Shown here: positions 19,273-28,556 of the stretch, piece after piece | Layout of the letters: each line of letters starts with the position of its first letter | Numbering within the stretch: position 1 is the stretch's first letter | Origin: Vogesella fluminis | GTDB taxonomy: Bacteria > Pseudomonadota > Gammaproteobacteria > Burkholderiales > Chromobacteriaceae | DNA length: 64,000 nt | Direction: 5' to 3' | Assembly: GCF_014652335.1 (NCBI RefSeq) | Contig: NZ_BMYP01000012.1 | Span: forward strand, 1 to 64,000 | Program-made: the position numbers and the translations under genes | Notes under the pieces: model-generated | Database searches by the model: none | Seen by the model: only the letters and a program-made list of their open reading frames with translations | What the model was told of the DNA's origin: nothing

Positions 19273-19548
19273 TTACTCTGCGTCAACACCAGTGTACGGA
19301 ACAACGCTGACGGTCTTGCGCTGGGCAGCGCCTTTAACCGCGAAGTTCACGTAGCCGTCAACCTTGGCGAACAGGGTGTGATCCTTGCCCATGCCAACGT
19401 TTTCACCAGCGTGGAAACGGGTGCCACGCTGACGGATGATGATGGAACCAGCCGGGATCAGCTCGCCGCCGTAGGCTTTGGTGCCCAGACGTTTGGCTTC
19501 GGAATCACGACCGTTGCGGGAACTACCGCCTGCTTTTTTGTGTGCCAT
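19273..19548 (-). CDS. rpmA: 50S ribosomal protein L27
   Basis: L27 is a 50S subunit protein whose N-terminus reaches towards the peptidyl transferase centre. The 91-residue product starts [20 protein letters not shown] and contains the [17 protein letters not shown] core, both diagnostic. It lies 13 bp downstream of rplU in the usual two-gene operon. Confidence 0.98.
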   Translation of the reverse strand: MAHKKAGGSSRNGRDSEAKRLGTKAYGGELIPAGSIIIRQRGTRFHAGENVGMGKDHTLFAKVDGYVNFAVKGAAQRKTVSVVPYTGVDAE

Positions 19549-19561
19549 GTCTATTTATCCC

Positions 19562-19873
19562 TTACTTGGAAATCGCGTCGATGCGGATTTCGGTGTAGTT
19601 CTGACGATGACCCTGATGCTTCTGGTAGTGCTTACGACGACGCATCTTGAAGATGCGGATCTTGTCGCCACGACCATGAGCAACCACGGTTGCCTGGACA
19701 GTTGCGCCGGCTACCAGAGGGGCGCCTACGGAAACTTGCTCACCGTCAGCAATCATCAGCACTTCTTCAAGTACGATCTGGCTGTCGACGTCTGCAGGTA
19801 TCTGTTCTACTTTAAGTTTTTCGCCAACGGAAACTTTGTACTGTTTACCGCCAGTTTTTACGACCGCATACAT
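19562..19873 (-). CDS. rplU: 50S ribosomal protein L21
   Basis: L21 binds 23S rRNA in the 50S subunit. The 103-residue product has the standard start [20 protein letters not shown] and the C-terminal [16 protein letters not shown] segment. An AGGAGC Shine-Dalgarno precedes the ATG at 19873. Transcription comes from a near-consensus sigma-70 promoter at 19927-19955. A leader hairpin lies between promoter and start. Confidence 0.98.
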   Translation of the reverse strand: MYAVVKTGGKQYKVSVGEKLKVEQIPADVDSQIVLEEVLMIADGEQVSVGAPLVAGATVQATVVAHGRGDKIRIFKMRRRKHYQKHQGHRQNYTEIRIDAISK

Positions 19874-19894
19874 TCGTATAGCTCCTAAGATTCT

Positions 19895-19920
19895 TTCTTG
19901 CGCGCAGTGTGCGCGAAGAA
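19895..19920 (-). promoter_or_regulatory. Leader hairpin upstream of rplU
   Basis: In the rplU 5' leader, TTCTT..CGCGC and GCGCG..AAGAA arms pair around an AGTGT centre. This may be a site for ribosomal-protein feedback, as proposed for L21 leaders in other bacteria; here that is inference. Confidence 0.4.
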
Positions 19921-19926
19921 CGCGGA

Positions 19927-19955
19927 AATATACGCAAGTGCCTGATAGTTGTCAA
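19927..19955 (-). promoter_or_regulatory. Sigma-70 promoter of rplU-rpmA
   Basis: On the minus strand, TTGACA (plus 19950-19955) and TATATT (plus 19927-19932) are separated by exactly 17 bp, a near-perfect sigma-70 promoter firing towards rplU. Confidence 0.85.
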
Positions 19956-20056
19956 TATTTTTACAAGACCGCTGTTGCCTGCGCGTTTGCCGTGGCGGCA
20001 ACGGCGCCATGTCTGCTAATATCGCGCGGTTTTCCCGATCATTTGAACCGGTAGCA

Positions 20057-21028
20057 ATGTCCTCCACTCCGCTGTTTCGCACGCTGACCGCCGACGATAT
20101 GCAAGCCGTCGACCAGGTCATCCGCACGCGCCTGCATTCCGACGTCGTCCTGATCCGCCAGGTAGCGGAATACATCATTTCTGCCGGCGGCAAGCGCCTG
20201 CGCCCGGTGCTGACGCTGATGGCCGGCCGTGCGATGGGTTACGGCGCGCCGTACCTGCACGAGCTGGCGGCGATGGTGGAGTTCATCCACACCGCCACCC
20301 TGCTGCACGACGACGTGGTCGACGAATCCGACATGCGCCGCGGTCGCCAGACCGCCAACGCGATGTTCGGCAATGCCGCCAGCGTGCTGGTCGGCGACTT
20401 CCTGTACACTCGCGCCTTCCAGATGATGGTCGCCGGCAACAATATGCGCATCCTGGAAGTGATGGCCGGCGCCACCAACATCATCGCCGAGGGCGAGGTG
20501 CTGCAGCTGCTGAACATCGGCGACACCAGCCTGACCGAAGAACAGTACCTGCTGGTGATCCAGTACAAGACCGCCAAGCTGTTCGAGGCCGCCACCCGCG
20601 TCGGCGCCATCATGGCCGGCGCCAGCGCCGGGCAGGAACAGGCGCTGGCCGACTACGGCATGCATCTGGGCACCGCGTTCCAGATCATCGACGACGTGCT
20701 GGACTACAGCGGCGACGCCGCCACCATCGGCAAGAGCGTCGGCGACGATCTGGCCGAAGGCAAGGTCACCCTGCCGCTGATCTACACCATGCGCCAGGGC
20801 AGCGAGCAGGCCGCCACCACCGTGCGCGAGGCACTGGAAGCCGCCAGCCGCGAACGTTTCGGAGAAGTGATGGCTGCGGTACAATCCTGCGGCGCGCTGG
20901 ATTACGCGCGCGGCGAGGCAGAAAAAGCCGCCAAACGCGCCATCGCGGTGCTGGCCCCGCTGCCGGACAGCGACTACAAGACCGCGCTGGCCGAGCTGGC
21001 ACAGCTGTCGGTGCGCCGCGACGCCTGA
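20057..21028 (+). CDS. ispB: Octaprenyl diphosphate synthase (trans-polyprenyl synthase)
   Basis: IspB makes the long-chain prenyl diphosphate side chain of ubiquinone. Both aspartate-rich motifs are present: LLHDDVVDESD and IIDDVLDY. The first is followed by MRRGRQTAN and the second by GKSVGDDLAEGK, as in the family. The ATG at 20057 gives 323 residues, matching E. coli IspB in length, and the product starts MSSTPLFRTL; the open frame extends upstream to 19949 through the promoter region and is not used. Divergence from rplU is conserved in many proteobacteria. Confidence 0.95.
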   Translation: MSSTPLFRTLTADDMQAVDQVIRTRLHSDVVLIRQVAEYIISAGGKRLRPVLTLMAGRAMGYGAPYLHELAAMVEFIHTATLLHDDVVDESDMRRGRQTANAMFGNAASVLVGDFLYTRAFQMMVAGNNMRILEVMAGATNIIAEGEVLQLLNIGDTSLTEEQYLLVIQYKTAKLFEAATRVGAIMAGASAGQEQALADYGMHLGTAFQIIDDVLDYSGDAATIGKSVGDDLAEGKVTLPLIYTMRQGSEQAATTVREALEAASRERFGEVMAAVQSCGALDYARGEAEKAAKRAIAVLAPLPDSDYKTALAELAQLSVRRDA

Positions 21029-21039
21029 CCCCGTTCTAT

Positions 21040-21114
21040 GTCTCCGTAGTTAAATGGATATAACAGCCCCCTCCTAAGGGGCAGTTACAGGTTCGATTCC
21101 TGTCGGGGATACCA
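21040..21114 (+). tRNA. tRNA-Arg (anticodon CCT)
   Basis: The gene folds into a cloverleaf with acceptor arms GTCTCCG/CGGGGAT, a D-arm with AAATGGATA, an anticodon stem-loop with CTCCTAA (anticodon CCT), a T-loop GTTCGATTC and an encoded CCA end. It reads AGG codons. It begins 12 bp after the ispB stop codon and is followed by a terminator. Confidence 0.95.
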
Positions 21115-21117
21115 TCC

Positions 21118-21145
21118 AACGCTGCCGCTGCCGGTAGCGTTTTTT
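21118..21145 (+). terminator. Terminator after tRNA-Arg
   Basis: AACGCTGCC and GGTAGCGTT form a 9-bp stem (one G-T pair) with loop GCTGCC, followed by TTTT, immediately after the tRNA CCA end. Confidence 0.85.
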
Positions 21146-21164
21146 CTGTTACGGATACTGCCAC

Positions 21165-21290
21165 ATGAACCTGCTGCAACGCCTTGGCCTGCTGATCGTC
21201 ATCGGCATCATCCTGGCCACCGCCATCAACCACTTCACCCGCCCGCAGGCACCAAGCGACGCCGGCCACAGCGCCAGCCAGCCGCAGTAA
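21165..21290 (+). CDS. Small single-pass membrane protein (41 aa)
   Basis: A short reading frame encodes a Leu/Ile-rich segment (LLQRLGLLIVIGIILATAI) that looks like one TM helix, followed by a hydrophilic Ser/Gln/Pro tail (ends SASQPQ). The composition is protein-like and the start of the next gene lies 8 bp after its stop, suggesting cotranscription with the DUF3025 gene. No Shine-Dalgarno is clear. The function is unknown. Confidence 0.5.
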   Translation: MNLLQRLGLLIVIGIILATAINHFTRPQAPSDAGHSASQPQ

Positions 21291-21297
21291 GCCGGCG

Positions 21298-22158
21298 ATG
21301 CAGGCCCGCACCACCCTCGCCCACCTGCCGACCGCGTTCGGCCCCTGGCCCGGCCACCCGCTGTACGACAGCATCGCGCGCTGGCGCGACGCCGCCGCGT
21401 GCCAGGCTTGGCCGCAACAGGCCGACTTCGACCGCCTGATCGAACACGCGCGCGGCTGCGGCCAACCTTTGCCGCCGCGACAGCGCTTCCTGCGCGACGC
21501 CGACCCCGAGCTGTACTACGAGATGCACATCGGCAGCACCGGCGAGGTGCCGACGCGCGGCGACAACTGGCACGACTGGTTCAACGCGCTGTGCTGGCTG
21601 AGCTGGCCGCGCAGCAAGCTGGCGATGAATGCGCGGCAGGTGGCGGCCATCAACGGCGACGAATTCCGCCGCGGCCCGCGCCGCGATGCCGGCACGCTGC
21701 TGGACGAGAGCGGCGTCGTCGTGCCGTATTGCGACCCGGCGCTGGCGCAGGCGCTGCACGACATGCAGTGGCGCACGCTGTTTGTCGAACAGCGCGCGGC
21801 GTGGGGCACCCGCATCGGCGCCCACGTCATCGGCCACGCGCTGCTGGAACAGGGGCTGGCGATGCACATCGGCTGGTGCGGCAAGGCGTTGCTGCTGCCG
21901 GTGGACGAGTCATTCTTCGGGCTGGAGGGTGCGGAACAGGTGGACATCCTGGACCAGATGCTGGCGGCACGACTGGCGGGCGACGACGACTTTGCCGCCA
22001 GCCCGCGCGAACTGCTGCCGCTGCCGCTGCTGGGCATCCCCGGCTGGTGGGACGCCAACCGCGACGCGGCGTTCTACGACAATACCGCCTATTTCCGCCC
22101 GACGCGGCGCGCGAAATCGGCCACCGAGATCGCTTCCAGCTCGCCCATCATCGGCTGA
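21298..22158 (+). CDS. DUF3025 domain protein
   Basis: The 286-residue product matches the DUF3025 family, with characteristic blocks NWHDWFNALCWLSWPRSK and GRIGAHVIGHALLEQ-like text. The biochemical role is unknown. A repeat copy at 21455-21473 lies in frame and encodes GCGQPLPPR. The 3' end overlaps the convergent YihY gene by 70 bp, which is unusually long for genes on opposite strands. Confidence 0.82.
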   Translation: MQARTTLAHLPTAFGPWPGHPLYDSIARWRDAAACQAWPQQADFDRLIEHARGCGQPLPPRQRFLRDADPELYYEMHIGSTGEVPTRGDNWHDWFNALCWLSWPRSKLAMNARQVAAINGDEFRRGPRRDAGTLLDESGVVVPYCDPALAQALHDMQWRTLFVEQRAAWGTRIGAHVIGHALLEQGLAMHIGWCGKALLLPVDESFFGLEGAEQVDILDQMLAARLAGDDDFAASPRELLPLPLLGIPGWWDANRDAAFYDNTAYFRPTRRAKSATEIASSSPIIG

Positions 22159-23303
22159 AACACCTCGGCCAGCGCCGCGGCGATGTCGTCGTCGCACTCG
22201 TGCAGTTCCGGCCGGTACACGAACAGGCGGAACAGGTCGGCCAGCGCGATCGCCTCCGCGCGCCGGGTCAGTACCCAGGTCTCGCGCTGGCCGCACTGCA
22301 CGTAGCCGGCGGCGGCGAGACGGTCCAGCACGTGGCCCAGCTCGTCGTAGCCGACCAGCACCTGCTGCCGCAGCGCCTCCGGCCGCAACGCGCGGCCTTC
22401 GCCCTGCGCCTGGTCCAGCAGCACCAGCAGCTCCACCGCATCGAGGAAACGGCGCCGCGACTCGTTGCGCCGCTGCCAGGCGCGCCCCTCCCAGTACGAC
22501 AGCGACGCGGTCAGCACCGCGCCGGTCAGCACCACCAGCCACAGGCAGAACAGCCACAAGAGCAGCACCGGCAGGCTGGCGAAGGCACCGTACACCAGCT
22601 GGTAGCTGGCGATCTCGCCGATGTAGAAGCCGAAGATCAGCTTGGTCACCTCCAGCATCAGCGCGGTGCACAGCGCGCCGAGCAGCGCGTGGCGGCGCGG
22701 CACGTAGCGGTAGGGCACGATGCGGAACAGCAGCGCCAGCATCAGCGTCGCCAGCAGCAGGCCGCCGCCGAACTGCAGCGCCTCGTCCAGCAGCGTGGAG
22801 TAGCGCTCGATGTGGGTGTACTTGAACAGTACGCGCCAGCCGAGCAGGCCGCCGCCCAGCGCCAGCGGCCCCAGCGTCAGCACCGTCCAGTACACCATGC
22901 TCTGCTGCAGCCACGGCCGTGCGCGGCGCACGCCCCAGATACTGTTGAAGGTGCGCTCCACCGTCGCCATCAGCATCAGCGAGGTGGCGCCCAGCATCAC
23001 GATGCCGGCGGCGGTGAGCTTTTCGGCGTTGTCGGCGAACTGGCGCATGTAGACGGTAATCACCTTGCCGGCGAATTCCGGCACCAGCGTCGACAGCAGC
23101 ATCACCTTGAAACGGGTGCTGTAGTCGCCGAATACCGGAAACGCCGACATCACCGTCAGCGCGATGGTCAGCAGCGGCACCAGCGCCAGCAGGGTGGTAA
23201 AGGTCAGGCTGCCGGCCACTTGCAGCACGCGCTGCTGCGCCAGCCGCGCGGCGACAAAACGGACAAAGCCGGTCAGGGGCAGGGAGGTAAACGACACGAT
23301 CAT
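22089..23303 (-). CDS. YihY/virulence factor BrkB family membrane protein
   Basis: The product has six hydrophobic segments in an N-terminal YihY domain (AGSLTFTTLLALVPLLTIAL, then the SIWGVRRARPW and SYQLVYGAFASLPVLLLWL blocks) and a C-terminal winged-helix-like tail of about 120 residues. Such tails are common in betaproteobacterial members. Older annotation as RNase BN is wrong for this family. An ATG at 23303 is preferred; the frame also opens from a TTG at 23330. The function remains unknown, possibly transport or export. Confidence 0.85.
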   Translation of the reverse strand: MIVSFTSLPLTGFVRFVAARLAQQRVLQVAGSLTFTTLLALVPLLTIALTVMSAFPVFGDYSTRFKVMLLSTLVPEFAGKVITVYMRQFADNAEKLTAAGIVMLGATSLMLMATVERTFNSIWGVRRARPWLQQSMVYWTVLTLGPLALGGGLLGWRVLFKYTHIERYSTLLDEALQFGGGLLLATLMLALLFRIVPYRYVPRRHALLGALCTALMLEVTKLIFGFYIGEIASYQLVYGAFASLPVLLLWLFCLWLVVLTGAVLTASLSYWEGRAWQRRNESRRRFLDAVELLVLLDQAQGEGRALRPEALRQQVLVGYDELGHVLDRLAAAGYVQCGQRETWVLTRRAEAIALADLFRLFVYRPELHECDDDIAAALAEVFQPMMGELEAISVADFARRVGRK

Positions 23304-23344
23304 CCGATCAAACACGCTAGAATCCAGCAATTCGCCAATGTTAA

Positions 23345-23953
<609 letters not shown>

Positions 23954-23958
23954 TCGCG

Positions 23959-23997
23959 GCGCAAGGTTGGCCGCAACGCTTGCGGCCAACCTTGCGC
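23959..23997. repeat. Inverted pair of repeats forming an 18-bp hairpin after wrbA
   Basis: GCAAGGTTGGCCGCAA (23961-23976), CGC and TTGCGGCCAACCTTGC (23980-23995) form a perfect stem, extended by two more pairs outside. It starts 6 bp after the wrbA stop. No T-tract follows, so terminator activity depends on the stem. Confidence 0.88.
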
Positions 23998-24218
23998 TGC
24001 CCACGCCGTTCTCCGCATCGCACCTCTCCGCATCGCCTTTCCCGGCACGCCGCGCCCGTAACGGAACCGCGCGCCCCCGCCTCCGGTCAAACCGACGCGC
24101 AAGGGCTGGACAAGCCAGCCGTCCGCGCCCACAACAAATGGCCGCGCCCCGCCCGCCGCATGGCGTTCGGGGTCAACGCGTGCCTGATATTTTCTACACA
24201 CAAGGAGTCATCAACACC

Positions 24219-25190
24219 ATGGAACAGGCCCTCCCCTCGATCGGATCGCCTTTCTTTTACGCAGTCTTTTTCGTGGCCGTACTGCTCATGATCGCCGTCG
24301 ACATGCTGGCGCTGAAGCAGAGCGGCGCGCACAAGGTGTCGATCAAGGAAGCCGCCACCTGGTCGGCGGTCTGGGTCGCCGTCGCCGGCGCCTTCGGCGG
24401 CTGGCTGTGGTGGACGCTGGACGGCGACCCGGCCTACGGCCGCGCCGTCGCCAACCAGAAGACGCTGGAATTCTTCACCGGCTACGTGATCGAGAAGTCG
24501 CTGGCGGTGGACAACATCTTCGTGTTCCTGATGATCTTCGGCTTCTTCAAGGTGCCCGCCGAATACCAGCGCCGCGTGCTGTCCTACGGCGTGTTCGGCG
24601 CCATCGTGCTGCGCACGGTGATGGTGTTCCTCGGCGCGGCGCTGGTGCGCGAGTTCAGCTGGATACTGTACGTGTTCGGCGCCTTCCTGCTGTTCACCGG
24701 CCTGAAGATGATGTTGCCGGAGAAGGAAGAAGCACAGGACCTCGCCGACAACCGCCTGCTGCGCTGGCTGCGCACCCACATCCGCATGAGCGACGACTAC
24801 CACGGCGACCGTTTCTTCGTGGTGAAGAACGGCCTGCGCCACGCCACGCCGATGTTCCTGGTGCTGGTGTTCGTCGAGCTGTCGGACGTGGTGTTCGCGG
24901 TGGACAGCATCCCGGCCATCTTCGCGGTGACCATGGACCCGTTCATCGTGCTGACCTCCAACATCTTCGCCATCCTCGGCCTGCGCGCGATGTTCTTCCT
25001 GCTGGCCGACGTCGCCGACCGCTTCCACCTGCTGCGCTACGGCCTCGCCATCGTGCTGGCCTTCATCGGCGTCAAGCTGCTGCTGATCAAGGTGGTGCAC
25101 CTGCCGGTGGCGGTATCGCTGGGCGTGGTGTTCACCGTGATCGCCGGCGCGGTGATCGCCTCGCTGCTGTTCCCGAAAAAAGCCGCCTGA
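24219..25190 (+). CDS. TerC/Alx family membrane protein
   Basis: The 323-residue product has about eight TM helices and matches the TerC/Alx family, linked to Mn2+ export or to tellurite resistance loci. Acidic TM residues typical of the family are visible in EKSLAVDNIFVFLMIF and FVELSDVVFAVDSIPAIFA. The ATG at 24219 is preceded by AAGGAG at an 11-base spacing; the open frame extends far upstream through the wrbA hairpin and is not used. No Mn2+ (yybP-ykoY) riboswitch was recognised in the leader. A paired-repeat hairpin follows the stop. Confidence 0.9.
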   Translation: MEQALPSIGSPFFYAVFFVAVLLMIAVDMLALKQSGAHKVSIKEAATWSAVWVAVAGAFGGWLWWTLDGDPAYGRAVANQKTLEFFTGYVIEKSLAVDNIFVFLMIFGFFKVPAEYQRRVLSYGVFGAIVLRTVMVFLGAALVREFSWILYVFGAFLLFTGLKMMLPEKEEAQDLADNRLLRWLRTHIRMSDDYHGDRFFVVKNGLRHATPMFLVLVFVELSDVVFAVDSIPAIFAVTMDPFIVLTSNIFAILGLRAMFFLLADVADRFHLLRYGLAIVLAFIGVKLLLIKVVHLPVAVSLGVVFTVIAGAVIASLLFPKKAA

Positions 25191-25199
25191 CCCGGCGCC

Positions 25200-25239
25200 G
25201 CCTGCGGCCAACCTTGTCATGCCAAGGTTGGCCGCAGGC
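25200..25239. repeat. Inverted pair of repeats forming a 17-bp hairpin after terC
   Basis: CCTGCGGCCAACCTTG (25201-25216), TCATGC and CAAGGTTGGCCGCAGG (25223-25238) form a perfect stem with one extra outer pair. CGTTTT follows, so this copy looks like a functional rho-independent terminator 10 bp after the gene. Confidence 0.9.
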
Positions 25240-25377
25240 CGTTTTCACCCCGCAATCGCCGTGACCACCACATGTCCGGGTACGACAAGCCGAATAATTT
25301 CAGGCAACAATGCTGCCGAAATCCTACAAAGGATGTAACCGGAACCTGCCAACACTTGCCCTCGGCCCGAGCCAAAC

Positions 25378-27267
25378 ATGCACATGCCCCGATTGCCCGC
25401 CAACGAGTCCGAGCGCCTGGCCGCCCTGCAGCGCCTGAACGTGCTGGACACGCCGCCTGCTGCCGAGCTGGACCGCCTCACCCGGCTGGCGCAGCGCATC
25501 TTCAAGGTCAGGAGCGTGCTGCTGACGTTAATCGACGCCAGGCGGCAGTGGTTCAAATCGCGTGCCGGGCTGGAGGTCAGCGAAACGGCGCGCGACATCT
25601 CCTTCTGCGGCCATGCCATCCTGCAGCCGCAGGTGCTGCTGGTCGCCGATGCACGCCAGGACCCGCGCTTCGCCGACAACCCGCTGGTAACGGCGGCACC
25701 GCACATCATGTTCTATGCCGGACAGCCGCTCTTCTCCCGCGATGGCCACGCGCTGGGCACGCTGTGCCTGCTTGACGACCGGCCACGGCAGCTCGATGCC
25801 GACGAGCTGCAGACGCTGCAGGATCTGGCACACATGGCGGAGCAGTATCTGCAGGGACTGGCGCCATCGCAGCAGCTGCCGGCAGAACTGGAGCAGTGCG
25901 TGCAGCAGCGCACGCTGGCGCTGGAAACCGCACTGGCACAACTGCAGCAGGAAATCGCGCAACGCAGTAGCGACGAGAGTGCACTGCTGGCGGAGAAGGA
26001 ACACTTCCACGCCACGCTGGAAAACACCACCGACGCCTTCATCGAGATCGACGGACAGGGACTGGTGGTCAGCTGGAACCGCGCCGCAGAAAACACCTTC
26101 GGCTGGACGCAGGAGGAGGCCATCGGTAACAACCTGGCCGGACTGATCATCCCGCCGCCGCTGCGTGCCGCCCACCACGCCGGCCTCAGCCGCTTCGTGC
26201 GCACCGGCCAGCCGCGGCGCATGCTGGGGCAGCGCGTCGAGGTCAGCGCCTGTCACAAGGACGGCCACACCTTCCCGATCGAGATGACGCTGAGCGCGAT
26301 CCACAGCCAGGGGCGGGTGCTGATCAATGGCTTCCTGCATGACATCTCGCAGCGCAAGGCCGACGAGGCCGAGATCCTCGACAGCCGCACCCGCATCAAG
26401 ATGATTGCCGACAATGTGCCGGCCGTCATCGCCTATATCGACACCGGCCTGCACTATCGCTTTGTCAATCTCGGCTACGAGAAATGGTTCGGCTGGAAGG
26501 CGGACACCATCACCGGCAGCAAGGTCAGCGACGTGCTCGACCAGCAGTCATACGCCGTGGCACAGCCGCATTTCGACAAGGTGCTACGCGGCGAGCAAAG
26601 CGAATACGAAGTACAGATGCCCAGCCTGCACGGCAAGATCTGGGTTCACGTCACCCTGATCCCGCACTACAACCCGCAGCGGCAACTGCAGGGCTTTTAC
26701 CTGCTGGGCGTGGACATCACCGAGCGCAAGCAGCTGCAGGATCAGTTGCAATTCGAGGCCTACCACGACTCGCTGACCGGATTGCCCAACCGCCGCGCGC
26801 TGATGCAAAACCTGCGCGAGGCGATGGCACGCAGCCGGCGCAGCGGCAAAAGCATGGCGCTGCTGTTTTTTGACCTGGACGGCTTCAAGACACTGAACGA
26901 CAACCATGGCCACGATTTCGGCGATATGGTGCTGCAGCGCTTTGCCCGCGAGCTGCACGACACGGTACGCGAAACCGATAGTGCCGCCCGCCTGGCCGGC
27001 GACGAGTTCACCATCATCCTGGAAAACCTGGGTCAGCCGCAGGAAGACAGCGCACTGGTGGCCGGCAAGCTGCTGCTGCAGATCGCCACCATCCGCAACA
27101 TCGCCGGCGTGGCGGTCACCCTGTCCAGCAGCATCGGCATCGCCCTCTACGACGGCAGCCACGACAGCAGCGCCAACGCCCTGCTCAATGCCGCCGATCA
27201 GGCCATGTACCAGGCCAAGCGCGCCGGCAAGAACCGCCTTGCCTTCTATGGCGACCACACATCATAG
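25378..27267 (+). CDS. GAF-PAS-PAS-GGDEF diguanylate cyclase
   Basis: The 629-residue cytoplasmic protein has a GAF domain (about 10-165), a short coiled coil, two PAS domains (about 205-330 and 345-460) and a GGDEF domain (about 470-629). It starts ERLAALQRLNVLDTPPAAEL, a common GAF start. The active-site motif reads AGDEF (about 539-543), a one-residue variant of GGDEF that often retains cyclase activity. Preceding blocks (HDSLTGLPNRRAL, FFDLDGFKTLND) are intact. It probably makes c-di-GMP in response to an unknown cytoplasmic signal. The adjacent HD-GYP-like gene suggests one regulatory unit. Confidence 0.9.
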   Translation: MHMPRLPANESERLAALQRLNVLDTPPAAELDRLTRLAQRIFKVRSVLLTLIDARRQWFKSRAGLEVSETARDISFCGHAILQPQVLLVADARQDPRFADNPLVTAAPHIMFYAGQPLFSRDGHALGTLCLLDDRPRQLDADELQTLQDLAHMAEQYLQGLAPSQQLPAELEQCVQQRTLALETALAQLQQEIAQRSSDESALLAEKEHFHATLENTTDAFIEIDGQGLVVSWNRAAENTFGWTQEEAIGNNLAGLIIPPPLRAAHHAGLSRFVRTGQPRRMLGQRVEVSACHKDGHTFPIEMTLSAIHSQGRVLINGFLHDISQRKADEAEILDSRTRIKMIADNVPAVIAYIDTGLHYRFVNLGYEKWFGWKADTITGSKVSDVLDQQSYAVAQPHFDKVLRGEQSEYEVQMPSLHGKIWVHVTLIPHYNPQRQLQGFYLLGVDITERKQLQDQLQFEAYHDSLTGLPNRRALMQNLREAMARSRRSGKSMALLFFDLDGFKTLNDNHGHDFGDMVLQRFARELHDTVRETDSAARLAGDEFTIILENLGQPQEDSALVAGKLLLQIATIRNIAGVAVTLSSSIGIALYDGSHDSSANALLNAADQAMYQAKRAGKNRLAFYGDHTS

Positions 27268-27409
27268 CCGCGACGGCGAAAACCGCCGCGCCCCTAGCCG
27301 TCACCTGCGCTTCTGCGCATAATCGCAGGCACCACACGATCCGGCCCGATCACCGATGCAGCCAGCATCCGCCGGCCACGCCGGATCCCGCACCGTCGGA
27401 GCCGTTGTC

Positions 27410-28471
27410 ATGCTGCACTACCTGCCGGATTCACTCTACGTTCGCAATCGACTGACCCAGAGCGGCGATCTGGAATTCTGGCTGACGCCAACAGAAAAAC
27501 AGCCTCTCCAGCAAATCGCGCGCAGTCATTTCCATGACCCGCAACCGGCCTGCCCGGCGCAGCACGAGCAGGACCCGTTCCAGGCCCTGCCGTGGGCCTA
27601 TGCCCGGCTTGAGTGGCTGACCAACCGCCTGCTCGACAATGACGACAGCAAACAACAGCTGCGTGCACTGGCCGGCAGCCTGCGCCGGCTCGCCAGCCAC
27701 ACCCCGGAGGCCACGCTGGCTGCCAGTCTGCTATTGCCGTATCGCCACTACACGCACGCCCACGCCGTACATGTCGCACTGCTGGTGGCGCGGCTGGCAC
27801 AGCGGCTGGCACTGCCGGAGGCTGAGGGCGAATCGCTGGTCTGCGCCGCACTGACCATGAATATCGCCATGATCGACCTGCAGCAGCAGCTCAGCCACCA
27901 GGCCGAAGCCCTGTCCATACTGCAGACCAAGCAGTTGCGCCTGCACCCGCTGGCCGGCTCCGCCATGCTGCGCGAGGCCGGAATCGTGGACGAGACCTGG
28001 CACCTGGCCGTGCTGGAACACCACGAGCAGTGGAACGGCAAGGGCTACCCGTTCGGCCTGCCCCGCAACAAGATCAGCCCCGGCGCCCATCTGCTGCAGG
28101 TTGCCGATGTCGCCATGGCACGGCTGCATCCCCGCCACTACCGCCGCCCGCAACCGGCCAAGGGCGCAATGCTGCAGCTGTTCCAGCAACGCGACACGCT
28201 GACCGATGCCAAACTGGCCGATTGCCTGATCAAGGAGATCGGCCTGTATCCACCGGGCAGCTTCGTCAAGCTGGAGCAGGGCGACACCGCCATCGTGGTA
28301 CGGCACGGCGACGACATCACCACACCGCTGACCGTCCGCCTTGGCCGCAATGTCGGCATGGCGCCGGAAGCAAGCCGTATCGCCAGCACGATGCAAATGA
28401 CAATCGAGCAGCGCCACCTGCCGGCGCTGGCCAGGCTGTGGCAATGCCGGGTCGACAGCCCGGCGGGTTAG
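27410..28471 (+). CDS. Degenerate HD-GYP domain protein
   Basis: The C-terminal half resembles an HD-GYP phosphodiesterase domain: the HAVHVALLVARLAQRL helix, a LHPLAGSAMLREAG segment and an HHEQWNGKGYPFGL motif. The HD pair itself is replaced: where HDIGK is expected the protein reads MNIAM (about residue 150). Loss of these metal ligands predicts no c-di-GMP hydrolysis, so a binding or signalling role is inferred. The ATG at 27410 is chosen for its GGAG Shine-Dalgarno at 8 bases; another ATG lies at 27356. The diguanylate cyclase gene is immediately upstream. Confidence 0.78.
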   Translation: MLHYLPDSLYVRNRLTQSGDLEFWLTPTEKQPLQQIARSHFHDPQPACPAQHEQDPFQALPWAYARLEWLTNRLLDNDDSKQQLRALAGSLRRLASHTPEATLAASLLLPYRHYTHAHAVHVALLVARLAQRLALPEAEGESLVCAALTMNIAMIDLQQQLSHQAEALSILQTKQLRLHPLAGSAMLREAGIVDETWHLAVLEHHEQWNGKGYPFGLPRNKISPGAHLLQVADVAMARLHPRHYRRPQPAKGAMLQLFQQRDTLTDAKLADCLIKEIGLYPPGSFVKLEQGDTAIVVRHGDDITTPLTVRLGRNVGMAPEASRIASTMQMTIEQRHLPALARLWQCRVDSPAG

Positions 28472-28556
28472 GCGGCGGCAGACAGGAAGAGAAGGGACGT
28501 GGCACGGCGGACGGCCGGGGCGGCCAACGCAGCAACGCCGCTCAGGACAGAAAAAC

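Noticed and set aside
22089-23330. Annotation of the YihY protein as ribonuclease BN
   Set aside because: RNase BN activity belongs to the unrelated elaC/rbn product; this family is a membrane protein of unknown role.
24000-24218. Mn2+ (yybP-ykoY) riboswitch before terC
   Set aside because: The leader lacks a recognisable conserved core of that riboswitch; only a short TCTCCGCATCGC duplication was seen.
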